From assembly GCA_963810615.1 (NCBI GenBank), contig CAWEOA010000007.1:558001-622000 (forward strand): a DNA stretch of 64,000 nt, given 5' to 3'. The translations under genes and the position numbers were made by a program. This stretch comes from JARRQJ01 sp963810615 (lineage in GTDB: Bacteria > Pseudomonadota > Gammaproteobacteria > DRLM01). How positions within the stretch are numbered: position 1 is the stretch's first letter; each line of letters opens with the position of its first letter. The notes under the pieces were generated by a model, which saw only the letters and a list, made by a program, of their open reading frames with translations, made no database searches and was not told where the DNA came from. Shown here one piece after another: positions 16,946 to 26,468 of this stretch.

Positions 16946-19328
16946 TCAGATGTTCGTACTTGCATTCATATCAGAAGTAAATGACTGTACCCGCAGCAAT
17001 TCGGCCATCTGATCCGCCGGCATGGGCTTGTTGAGATAAAAACCCTGGTATTCGTCGCAGGCGTTCTGGCGCAAATAGTCGGCCTGCTCCTTCGTTTCCA
17101 CGCCCTGCGCCACGACGGTGAGGCTTAGCGTCCTGCCCATCGCAATAATGGCTTTGGTCAGGGCCTTGTTTTCGGAGATGCCGGTGACATCGCGAATGAA
17201 GGAACGGTCGATCTTGACGGAATCGATTGGGAATTGCTTGAGCGAGGAAAGTGAAGAATAGCCGATACCGAAATCGTCTATGGATATCCGGACGCCAAGG
17301 GACTTGATTCCGCGCAGTATCCCCAAGGTCGTTTCAACATCGTGTATCAATAGATCTTCGGAAATTTCCAGCTCCAGCTGATGCGCGTCCATGCCCGTGT
17401 CTGCGAGTATCGTCGTCAGGTCCGCCAGCAGATGTTCATCAGTAAACTGCCGCGCCGTCAGATTGACGGCCATGCTCAAGTTGGCCAGCCCCTGCTTCTT
17501 CCAGGCCACGCTTTGCATGCAGGCCGTTCGGAGCACCCATTTGCCGATCGGCACTATCAAGCCCATTTCCTCCGCGAGCGGAATGAATCGCATCGGGGCG
17601 ACCTCTCCCAGGTCGGGATGCTGCCAGCGCAGCAACGCCTCCATGCCCGTGATATGGCCGCTGCGCGATATCCCGCTTGGCCTGGTAGTAAAGCTGAAAT
17701 TGGCCTTTCTCCAGCGCATGCCGCAGGCCCGATTCCAGGTTAAGCCGCTCGAGTGAGCTGGTCTTCAATTTCTCGGAAAAGAACTGGAAATTATTCTTGC
17801 CTTCCACTTTCGCGTGGTACATCGCAATATCGGCGTTTTTGGTCAGGGTCTGCTCGTCCAGACCGTCTTGCGGGTAGAGACTGATCCCGATACTTGCCGT
17901 AATGCGGCATTCCTGACCGGCCAGGATAAATGGCCGGGCGAGGGAGGAGAGAATTTTCAGCGCTACGGTCGACACGTCTTTCTCCTCATTGACCTCGGGC
18001 AGCAGTGCGACGAACTCATCGCCGCCCAGCCGCGCAACGGTATCGCTGTCGCGCAGACAGGTCTTGATTCGCGCCGCGACTTCCTGCAGCAATTGGTCGC
18101 CGGTCTCGTGTCCGAGCGTGTCGTTGATATTTTTGAAATGATCCAGGTCGAGAAACATCACCGCCAGTCGCCGGTTGTAGCGAATCGCCTGATGAATACT
18201 TTGCACCAGCAGTTCGCTGAACAGGCTGCGATTAGGCAGCGACGTAAGGCCGTCATGATAAGCGAGGTATTTGACGCGCGCGGCGTGGGCGATTTGCTCT
18301 TCTACGGCACGCTGGCGGCTTATGGCCAGTTGCCAGCTCATGCGGCCCATTCCCACGGTAATCAGGCACAACACAATGCTGCCGGCGGTGGCACGCCACA
18401 GATAGACATGATCGCGGTGTCGAACTTGAGCCAGTTGCTCGTCCTCGGATAATCCGACGACCACGGCCAAGGGGAAGCCAAAGAGCTGGCCTGCGCTGGT
18501 ATAACGCCGTACGCCATCCCAGGTGTTAGTGACAAGCGCGCTCCCGATTCCATGTTCTTCCGCGTCAGGCACTATCGTCTCGTAATCGACTCTTTTGCCG
18601 GATGAGAATGCTTCCCCACTGCGCAGGGCAAGGAATACGCCATCGGTGCCCAGGATGCCGAGCATACCGTGTTCGCCTAATTTCGAGATTTCATAGCCGC
18701 TGACGAAATAGGTCGCATCGATCTCGACAATTACCATACCGGCGTTTTTTCCGCCAGTTTCACCAAGCCTACGTCCAAAATACAGGTGCGTTTGTCCGTT
18801 AGCAGAGTCACGCCGCGGAGTGCCGATCGACATTATTTCTGTCTGTTCCGGGTAGTGGAACGAATTCAAATCGACGATCTCTGCCACCTCCTTGGAATCG
18901 TTGCTTGCTACGATTTTACCCTTATTGTCCACAATGCTGACTGCGAAAACTAGCGATGACGGCAGCAGATTCCTAGTTTTCAAGTTCGATAGCGTGTCTT
19001 TGACGCCCCAGACATCATACGCATATTTGACGATCTTCAGGGTCTGATCGATTTCTCGCAACGAGCGTATGACCTGCGCTTCATAAGTCTCGGTCAGTTC
19101 ACGGCTCGAGGCAGCAGCAGTACGCTCTGCCAAGGTGCGTTCGTCTTTTATTAAGGTCAGGGTCATCCACCAAATAGCGACCAGCGCGAGTACGGTAATC
19201 GCCGGGTATAGGATGAGTGGTTCCGTTGCCTTGTTCAAGGAGCGCCTCAGCCTGGAGGAAGCTGGAACCTTAGTATCCTTCAATACAGCTTGAGAGTCGG
19301 GCGAGTCGCCCAGCTTAGGCTTATCCAT
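16946..19328 (-). pseudogene. membrane Cache-GGDEF-EAL protein with one frameshift
   Basis: Two frames (19328 to about 17664, then to 16946) join into about 793 residues if the extra base near 17663 is skipped. Transmembrane helices near residues 40-62 and 310-332 bracket a periplasmic Cache-type sensor. GGDEF is complete (RLGGDEF) and has the upstream RDSD inhibitory site. EAL has GMEALLRW, AVNLTARQF, EISEDLL and IDDFGIGYSS. The usual EGVE near the end reads QGVE, which may cripple hydrolysis, so a cyclase is the better guess if the gene is intact. The start overlaps the stop of the PAS/GAF/GGDEF/EAL gene by 8 bases, which points to one operon with kaiBC. Confidence 0.8.
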
Positions 19329-22300
19329 TATTGCTTGTCCTCAATGAAGGCGGCGTAAGGTAATTCGTTTCGAAGGTTTCTACCGGCACCGGTTTACTGA
19401 ACAGGAAGCCCTGCATTTCGTCGCAGTTCAGCAAGCGGAGTGTGCGCGATTGTTCCTCGGTCTCGACACCCTCCGCCACCACCTTAAGCTTCAGGGAATG
19501 CGCCAGATTAATTATCGTAGATACCAGCGACAGCCCTTGCGATCCGGCTGTCATGGCGATCACGAAGGCGCGATCGATCTTCAAGGTGTCCACCGGCAGC
19601 GTGGCGAGGTAGCTGAGCGAAGAGAATCCGGTGCCGAAGTCATCGATGGCAATGGTGACGCCCAGGGCGCGGATCGCGCTCAGGTTGATGATGTTGTTCT
19701 CGACATCGTGCATGATCACGCTTTCGGTAATCTCCAGCTCCAGCCCCGCCGCCGCATGAGGGTCAAGTGCGATGGCCTCCTTGATCTCGTCTATGAAGTT
19801 GATATTGCGCAGTTGCAGCGGGGAAACGTTCACCGCGATGCGCACGGCTGACAGACCGGCGGCACGCCAGCGCAGATAATCTTCGATCGCTTTGCGCAGC
19901 ACCCAGCGACCGACTTTATGGATCAAACCGGTTTCTTCCAGTAGCGGGATGAAACAGTCCGGTGGCACCAGGCCGGTCTTCGGGCTATTCCAGCGGATCA
20001 GCGCCTCGACGCCGGTGATCTTGCCGCTCGTGAGATCGACCTTGGGCTGGTAATAGAGCACGAATTCCTCGTTGTCGAGCGCCTGGCGCAATTGATTTTC
20101 CAGACTGAGCTTTGCGACTGCCGACTCGGTCATATTCTGCGTGTAAAACAGATATCGATTACCGCCCACCTTGGCCTTGTTAAGCGCGGCCTCGGCGTAG
20201 CGGAACAAGGTAACGGCGTCGTCACCGTCATCCGGGAATAGCGCAATGCCGATCTTGATGCCGATACGAAACGCGGCTTCATCCAGCTTGAACGGATGCT
20301 CCAGAAAGTCGGCGAGTAAGTTCTCGACCAACTCCACCAGCTTGCCATCTGTTTCCAGTACCGGCAGCAGGATGGCAAAATGATCTGCATCCACGCGCGC
20401 CAACAAGTCAGAGTCTCCCATTCTGCGCGTCAACCACTCCGCTACCATTTTCAGGAGCATGTCGCCGGCCGACCGGCCTAGACTGTCGTTGATGTTTTTG
20501 AAGCGCTCCAGGTCGATCAGGGCTATAGCGAGTTGCTGCCCTGCGGCGGCCGCGCGGCGCATGTACTGCGCCGCCCGTTCGAGAAACAGGCTGCCGTTGG
20601 CGAGGCCGGTAAGCGCGTCGTAATAGGCGAGATAGTTGAGCCGTTCCTGTTTGTCGATATGATCGATTGCAAACGCGATGTCACCCGCCAGTTCAGACAA
20701 TAGATTCAACTCTTCTTCATGGAAGAAGTCCTTCTCGTTTGCGTACAGCGAGAGCGCACCTACGGCTTCACCTGAGACAATCAGCGGCAAAATCACCATC
20801 GAGAAGACCCCGGCTTCGGCATATTGCTTACCAAAAGCAACCTGGGGGTCATTTTGCGAATCGTTGGAGACTATGGCTTTTTTCCCGCTGATCGCCCGCG
20901 CGACCATGGTGTTGGACACATCCTCGTTCGAAGCCAGAAGATTTTTGATGTTGGTCAGAAATCCCTCATCCTTACCCGCCGTGGCGATCGGGGTAATCCT
21001 CATAGTGCTCCGATCCAGGATGCTGATCATGGTCATGTGGAATCCGCCTAACTCCACCGCGACACGGCACGCCCCTTTGAACAGCTCGTCGCGATCCTTC
21101 ACATGCACGATCAGCGTATTGATGCCGCTGAGTACCGCCTGTACGCGGTTGAGGTAGGCAATCCTTCTCTCTACTGCCTTGCGTTCGGTGATGTCACGGA
21201 CGATGGTGACAATGTAAGGCTTATCGATGTTGATCATCTTCGAACTGATTTCTACGGGAAATGTCGAGCCGTCCTTACGCCGATGCTCGCCTTCGAATAG
21301 AGCCCCTTCTGATCTGCCCATCTGTGTAAGCACGTCTTTGCCGATGTCCGGTGTATATGTGGGATCAATATCGCTCACTTTCATGGTAAGCAACTCCTCC
21401 CGGCTGTAGCCCAAAGTGCGGCATTCCGTCTCATTTATGTCGGTGAACCTCAATGTGAGGGGATCGACAACTTCAATGGCATCGCTGGAATTATCGATGA
21501 GGGCTCGAAAGAGCTTGAGCGCTATTTCAGCCTGCTTGTGTACCGTGATATCGAAGATCACGCCGTCGATATAAATCGGCATGCCGTCCGGACCGAAAAC
21601 CGGCTTGCCGTATTCCGCCATCCAGCGAATGGCGCCGCTCTTGTGCTTCAATCGGTACTCCACCGTGAATGGGCGATTCTCTACCAGCGCATGGCCGACC
21701 TCGGCTACCACGGAGGGTCGGTCCTCGTCCAAAATCAGCGGTTCAATCGAACAGATCTTGCCGCTTTGCAGTTCACCGGCCGTGTAGCCTATTACTTCCG
21801 GAGCCATCTCGTTTAAGAGCTCCATCCGGTTATCCTCGCGGACGAACACCCGGTAGACCAATCCCGGCAGATTCTGCGCCAGGGTCCGATAGGCAAGCTC
21901 GCTTTTACGCAGCTCGGCTTCCACCCGCTTGCGCTCGGAGATATCACGGAAATACCATATTCGCCCGTAATACTTGCCGTCCGCCCCGATGACGGGAGCG
22001 GAATATCGATCTATTATCCTGCCATCTTTAAGCAGTAATACCTCGTGGCTTTTGTCGGTCGGATGATCGTATAGATCTTGAACCCGGGCGACAAATGCTC
22101 CTGGATTCTTGACTTGGTCGGCAACTGCACGGAGTACGGGCGCATCCCGACGCGCGCTCACCATCTGCGCAGATAGCCGCCATAGATCAATGAAGCCTTG
22201 ATTGTAGTGGATAATATTTTCGTTTTCGTCGACAACCAGGATGGCATCGAGCGACGTCTCCTGCTGCGTCAGGAGCATCGTGTTCTTGAATTTGAGTTCC

Positions 22301-23607
22301 TCCGCCGTTCTTCTCGTTTCGCTGATGTCGCGGAAATACACCGCCAATCCCTGCTCGGAGGGGTAGGCGCGGACGCCGAACCACATTTTCAATGGCAGGT
22401 AATACTCCTCGAAATCCACGGCGTGCTTGTCCGCCGTCGCCTGACGGTATTCGCGCTCGAAGGTGGAGCCGATGGCATCGGGAAATTCCGTCCAGAGGTC
22501 TTTGCCGATGAGCTCCGCGCGAGTCCGGCCGAGCAGCCGCTCGGCCTCGCGATTGAGGAAGGTGAACCGCCATTCCCGGTCCACGGTGAAAAAGGCATCC
22601 GTGATGCTCTCGAGAGTCGTCGTCAGCCGCTCCGCCAACTGGAGTATCCGATCCTTGTCCTGTTGGCGCTTGGTGATGTCCTTGGCGACACCGGCGATAC
22701 GCACGAGCTTGCCGGCGTCGTCGCGGACTGGAAAGGCTCGCGTCTGGATCCAGCGTATCGAGCCGTCAGGACGCACGATCCGGAAATCGACGTCATAATG
22801 CCCCACCGACCACCCTTCTTGAAATTTCCGGTAGGCCAATGCCCGGTCATCGGGGTGGATCGCCTCGCTCCACGATGTTGGATTCGCGTACAGGCTTTCG
22901 CAGCTTTGGCCCCAAATCTCTTCATAGGCCGGGCTGACGTACAGTATGCGGTCGCTGCTCGTCTCCCGGAGGAAGAATACGTCGCGGATGTTTTCCGCCA
23001 TCTGCCGGAATTTCAACTCGGTGGCGCGCCGAGCTTTCTCGCTCTGCCGTTTTGCCGTGACATCCAGGTGCATGACGACGACGCCGTGCAGATGGTCCTC
23101 GGTCATAGGTGTCACCATCATCAGGAACCAGCGTTGCACCGTGGGTGAATGACAGGTGTATTCGAGCGAAAAGGTCTTTTGCTTGCCATCCAGCACCGCA
23201 CGAATGCCGGCGGCGGCCTGTTTGGCCTCGGATGCGCCATCGCCTTTTGCCTTATCGCAGACTTCGAGGTAGTTGACGCCGATCTTGTCGCCCGGTCCTT
23301 GGATTCCATTCAGACGGCCGAATTGGAGCCACGCCTCGTTCACCGAGATGATGAGCCCCTGAGGATCGAGCAAGGCGATATTCGCGGGCAGGGCATTGAG
23401 GATGGCGGCCTGCTTGACGGCCTCTCTGTTACGCAACTGCTCCTGGGCATGCCGCAACATGATCGTGCGGCCGTCGCGGTCGGTCACCGTGTCCACTTCG
23501 CCCGCGGTCAGTTCTTCCAGTCGTTGCTCGGTCCGGTGCAGCGCCGCGATCAGCCCGGCGACCTCCTCACTCACATCCGCTGCGGATGGCGGGTCGCCGG
23601 GACTCAT
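19321..23607 (-). CDS. six-PAS, GAF, GGDEF-like, EAL signalling protein linked to kaiB
   Basis: 1428 residues from the ATG at 23607, whose ATGA overlaps the kaiB stop. The frame stays open upstream to 24477, but that stretch is kaiB and kaiC read out of frame. Order: helical N-terminus (HRTEQRLEELTAGEVD), six PAS domains (about 63-190, 195-315, 325-440, 445-565, 570-695, 700-820), GAF (835-985), GGDEF-like (1000-1150) and EAL (1170-1420). No transmembrane segment is seen, so it is probably cytosolic. The GGDEF site is VDADHF and cannot be a normal cyclase. EAL catalytic motifs are complete (VEALIRW, EITESVI, IDDFGTG, AEGVETEE), predicting c-di-GMP phosphodiesterase activity controlled by PAS/GAF ligands. 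There are no frame breaks in 4.3 kb. Confidence 0.9.
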   Translation of the reverse strand: MSPGDPPSAADVSEEVAGLIAALHRTEQRLEELTAGEVDTVTDRDGRTIMLRHAQEQLRNREAVKQAAILNALPANIALLDPQGLIISVNEAWLQFGRLNGIQGPGDKIGVNYLEVCDKAKGDGASEAKQAAAGIRAVLDGKQKTFSLEYTCHSPTVQRWFLMMVTPMTEDHLHGVVVMHLDVTAKRQSEKARRATELKFRQMAENIRDVFFLRETSSDRILYVSPAYEEIWGQSCESLYANPTSWSEAIHPDDRALAYRKFQEGWSVGHYDVDFRIVRPDGSIRWIQTRAFPVRDDAGKLVRIAGVAKDITKRQQDKDRILQLAERLTTTLESITDAFFTVDREWRFTFLNREAERLLGRTRAELIGKDLWTEFPDAIGSTFEREYRQATADKHAVDFEEYYLPLKMWFGVRAYPSEQGLAVYFRDISETRRTAEELKFKNTMLLTQQETSLDAILVVDENENIIHYNQGFIDLWRLSAQMVSARRDAPVLRAVADQVKNPGAFVARVQDLYDHPTDKSHEVLLLKDGRIIDRYSAPVIGADGKYYGRIWYFRDISERKRVEAELRKSELAYRTLAQNLPGLVYRVFVREDNRMELLNEMAPEVIGYTAGELQSGKICSIEPLILDEDRPSVVAEVGHALVENRPFTVEYRLKHKSGAIRWMAEYGKPVFGPDGMPIYIDGVIFDITVHKQAEIALKLFRALIDNSSDAIEVVDPLTLRFTDINETECRTLGYSREELLTMKVSDIDPTYTPDIGKDVLTQMGRSEGALFEGEHRRKDGSTFPVEISSKMINIDKPYIVTIVRDITERKAVERRIAYLNRVQAVLSGINTLIVHVKDRDELFKGACRVAVELGGFHMTMISILDRSTMRITPIATAGKDEGFLTNIKNLLASNEDVSNTMVARAISGKKAIVSNDSQNDPQVAFGKQYAEAGVFSMVILPLIVSGEAVGALSLYANEKDFFHEEELNLLSELAGDIAFAIDHIDKQERLNYLAYYDALTGLANGSLFLERAAQYMRRAAAAGQQLAIALIDLERFKNINDSLGRSAGDMLLKMVAEWLTRRMGDSDLLARVDADHFAILLPVLETDGKLVELVENLLADFLEHPFKLDEAAFRIGIKIGIALFPDDGDDAVTLFRYAEAALNKAKVGGNRYLFYTQNMTESAVAKLSLENQLRQALDNEEFVLYYQPKVDLTSGKITGVEALIRWNSPKTGLVPPDCFIPLLEETGLIHKVGRWVLRKAIEDYLRWRAAGLSAVRIAVNVSPLQLRNINFIDEIKEAIALDPHAAAGLELEITESVIMHDVENNIINLSAIRALGVTIAIDDFGTGFSSLSYLATLPVDTLKIDRAFVIAMTAGSQGLSLVSTIINLAHSLKLKVVAEGVETEEQSRTLRLLNCDEMQGFLFSKPVPVETFETNYLTPPSLRTSNNG

Positions 23608-23894
23608 GCTGCAAGGATTTCCAGTCCCAAAGCCTGCATCACGACGCTCGTATGGCCGAGCGTGCCGACGATTCTTTGGACGGGGTCCGGCGTGATCTTG
23701 ATCAGAGTCGGCGTCATAAAAATAGCCTCTGCCAGCGCGCGTTCCGGTTCCTTGAATACGTCCACGACTTCGATCGCGTACTGATCCGACAGATTCGCCT
23801 TGCAAATCTCGGTGAGGTTGGCGAATGCCTGAACGGAGTTCGGCGCATCGCCTGCAATGAACAGCCGGAAACTGTACTTCATGCGGCGCTTCAT
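23604..23894 (-). CDS. kaiB: KaiB circadian-clock-type protein
   Basis: 96 residues, with a thioredoxin-like KaiB domain over nearly the whole length. FRLFIAGDAPNSVQAFANL matches the KaiB N-terminal L-x-L-(Y/F)-(V/I)-A-G-x-x-P-N-S motif. The segment YAIEVVDVFKEPERA then TPTLIKITPDPVQRIVGTL covers the cis-Pro and fold-switching region. In cyanobacteria KaiB binds phosphorylated KaiC; in other bacteria KaiBC works as an hourglass or stress regulator. AGGA lies 8 bases before the ATG at 23894. kaiC ends 51 bases upstream, and the next gene starts inside this stop codon (ATGA), implying coupled translation. No kaiA is seen. Confidence 0.92.
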   Translation of the reverse strand: MKRRMKYSFRLFIAGDAPNSVQAFANLTEICKANLSDQYAIEVVDVFKEPERALAEAIFMTPTLIKITPDPVQRIVGTLGHTSVVMQALGLEILAA

Positions 23895-23945
23895 GACCGG
23901 CGTCCTTTGCGCTTCGGCATCTCCGTGACGGTCTCGCGCAAATCT

Positions 23946-25657
23946 TTAACCTTGGAATGGGTTCGTAGCGAATCCTGCTTGGGATTCCTCCGAAGACCCT
24001 AACAATATTGCCTTCTCGACCTGTTTCGCTATGAGTGCATCCTGGAGCATCTTCAATCGCAGCAGCAGCTCCGACTCCTCGCTTTCGAGCTTGGCGCGAA
24101 TGCGTTCTACATTGAGTATCAGAGGCCTTTTGCTCCAACTGCACGGCGTGTTCCTTCTCCCAGCGCCGCGTGCCCATCATCACATCGCCGCCCGCGCTGT
24201 AGGTGTCGGCGAGCGACACGCCGGCATCGCTCAGGAGCAATTCGCGAAGCTGGTTCGAATGCGCCATGCCGCGGGACTTGATGATGGCCAAGCCCCGGTT
24301 GCGTTCTCCGTTCTGCACCAGATAGGTGAGATTGATCCAGGTATCCACCATGGTCGAAATCTGCAGCGGTGAGACGCCAATTGCCTGATCGGACATTTCG
24401 TCGAACAGACTGGTGCAGAGCAAGGTGATGCCGCTGCTCTTCGTCCATTCGATCAAGCGATCCATGATGAGTTTCATGGTCAGGTCATGGCCGGATCTTG
24501 GACCAGGCGGACACCGGGTCGATTATCACGTATTTGGCGTCTATGTTCCTCCACCATAGCCTTGATGCGCACCAGATAGGTCTCCGCGCTCGCCTGTGAT
24601 GGAGCGGGCCGATGTCAATTACAAGCGCCCGTTTTTCAGGTGACGATCCAGCCGAATGCCTACCGAAGCGAGGTTGCGGACCACCTCATCGGAGATGGTA
24701 TCAAAACAGACGAACAGGACCTTCTCGCGCGTTCCGGCAGGCCGCCTCCGCGAACAAGCCGCTCAAGGTCGTCTTGGCCGTGCCGGAGTAGCCGGTGATC
24801 AGCACGCTGGCGCCGCGGAAGTAGCCGCCGCCCAGCATGGTATCGAGGTGGTCTATGCCGGTGGAAACGCGCTCATTGGTCAATTTGATGTGCGTTTGAT
24901 CTCTCGAGTGTTCACACTGGCGACCTGCCACTCCCTTATCGCTGATCAAGAACGGCGATTCATTTTCATCGAAGCTGGAGCCGCGAAACTTCTGTACGCG
25001 CAGAGTGCGTTTCGATACGTCTCTCGACCACGGTGTGCTTGAGGATGACGGAGCAGTCCACCATGAACTGCATGAAATTGAACGGCTGCTGACTGATGGA
25101 ACTGTTCTCGTCACCCCTGGATTTCAAGGTGATGATGCCCGTCAGATTCGTGCGCCAATAACCAATGATGCAGCGGTAGACCTCGCGCCTCTGCGCCATG
25201 GCATCGGGCAGCAGTGCCAAAATCACATCGATGGCATCGAACACGATGCGCCGCGCCCCGATATTCCTTGATCTTGGCGTCCAGTACCGCCATCATAGCG
25301 CCGAGATCGAAATCCCCTGACAGGATAAGGTCGGCCAAGGGCTGGGCATCCAGGATGAACAATTTATTCTGCGCTAATTCCCCGATCTTCCAGCCGAAGC
25401 TTGCGGCATTGGTTATGATGCGATCCGCAGTTTCCTCAAACGCGACAAAGATGCCGGGCTCCTTGCACTCCTGTGCACCGTGCGTCAGAAACTGCAACGC
25501 GAATACGGTCTTGCCGGAACCCGGCCCGCCCGCCAGCAACGTGGTGCGGCCGCGCGGCAGGCCGCCGTCTGTTATTGCGTCGAAACCGTCTGATACCGGT
25601 AGGGACCTTGGTGGAATTTTTTACTTTTTTTACTAAGGATAATTTGGCTGATTTCAT
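23946..25657 (-). pseudogene. kaiC: KaiC-like ATPase gene broken by many single-base shifts
   Basis: The start is ATG 25657 with AAGGA 7 bases before it. Reading across frames gives a full KaiC of about 570 residues: KVPTGI-GFDAITDGGLPRG, first Walker A GGPGSGKT, RRIVFDAIDV, TGIITLKSRG, then the second ATPase domain TGIDHLDTMLGGG with GYSGTAKTT, IIDPVSAWSKI and a QISTMVDTW segment whose Ser-Thr pair aligns with the autophosphorylated pair of cyanobacterial KaiC. It ends at TAA 23946. I count about 13 single-base shifts (for example extra bases near 25588, 25263, 25152 and 24125; missing bases near 25174 and 24630), yet no stop remains once they are corrected. Real decay or local sequence error are both possible. 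Confidence 0.82.
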
Positions 25658-26186
25658 AGATTGATCCTTTAATCTTGTCTCCATGCAGAAGGTCTAGTCA
25701 ACTCCGCAATCGCGATATGCGCTTGGAACGTGCAAGCGTTTCATCAGAACCTGGCGTGCGCGCAGACGCGTCCCTTGAACGGCCATTAATGGATAGTGTC
25801 CACTTATTTACTGAATTGGTATGTTCGGCTAACGCACATAATTTTCCGCCGCGGCCGCATTGGCGAGCGCCATTTTTCACCAATTCCGACGGGGCGTCCA
25901 AGCCCCGGTCGGTTGCGAACGGGGCACCGCCGTATCGGCCGGTAATACGCCGAAGCGCCCTGGCCGCATGTGCCCGCAGGTACTTATGGGGACATCCGCG
26001 GGCGGGCCTGGCTAGCGGTGAAATGAAATTATTTTGCCGTGTTTCAGGAGGGGTATTGTTTTATAAGGGCTAACATAGATCGCCCATGCAATCAAAATCT
26101 TATTTATCCGGCACCGCCTGAGAGCCATGGCCGTAAATTACCGTCGCAACTGTTGTCTGTTGCGATTAGGTCGATATACTTAAGCC
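25658..26186. promoter_or_regulatory. intergenic region upstream of kaiC
   Basis: About 530 bases between the kaiC start (minus strand) and the small plus-strand gene at 26187. Promoters for both should be here, but I found no strong -35/-10 pair. A short hairpin (CGCAAC 26145-26150 with GTTGCG 26159-26164) precedes the 26187 gene. This is also the right edge of the accessory block; no tRNA or transposase remnant was recognised. Confidence 0.45.
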
Positions 26187-26468
26187 ATGGAAAAGCTCGA
26201 TAAGCAATCTTTGCGCGTGGAGCACCTTCGCGACCTGATCGGACTGAAGGTGAAGCATCAAGCCTCACTGTGGGAGATCATCGAAGTCCTGGAAGACGGA
26301 CCCACCTTGGTATTGAGGGATTGCGAGATGCACACCGTGATCCAGGCAGATCAGCACGGCGAAGCGCACCGCCGCGTCCCGTCCACAACCACCATCCCCC
26401 TCTTCGACCGGGACGGCAACGAGTTGAATCCCGCCTTGCTCGATCTGGATCTGATGGACCTGACTTAA
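26187..26468 (+). CDS. small conserved-looking protein of unknown function
   Basis: 93 residues, soluble, acidic toward the C-terminus (LLDLDLMDLT), with no membrane segment. The pattern GLKVKHQASLWEIIEVLEDGPTLVLRDCE resembles a small beta-barrel or SH3-like fold in which a residue string describes a binding surface, but I do not recognise a family. Its last four bases overlap the end of kdsB on the other strand. Coding is supported by codon-like composition, a clean start and the tail-to-tail fit with kdsB. Confidence 0.65.
   Translation: MEKLDKQSLRVEHLRDLIGLKVKHQASLWEIIEVLEDGPTLVLRDCEMHTVIQADQHGEAHRRVPSTTTIPLFDRDGNELNPALLDLDLMDLT

Noticed and set aside
23608..24477. 290-codon upstream extension of the kaiB-linked EAL gene
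   Set aside because: Only its first part is KaiC-like (the KaiC C-terminus in frame by chance of a shift); the rest is kaiC and kaiB read out of frame. The ATGA overlap at 23607 and the paralogue start support the shorter gene.
10352..26186. Integrase, transposase or tRNA at the edges of the accessory block
   Set aside because: None could be recognised on either strand, so insertion is argued from synteny only.
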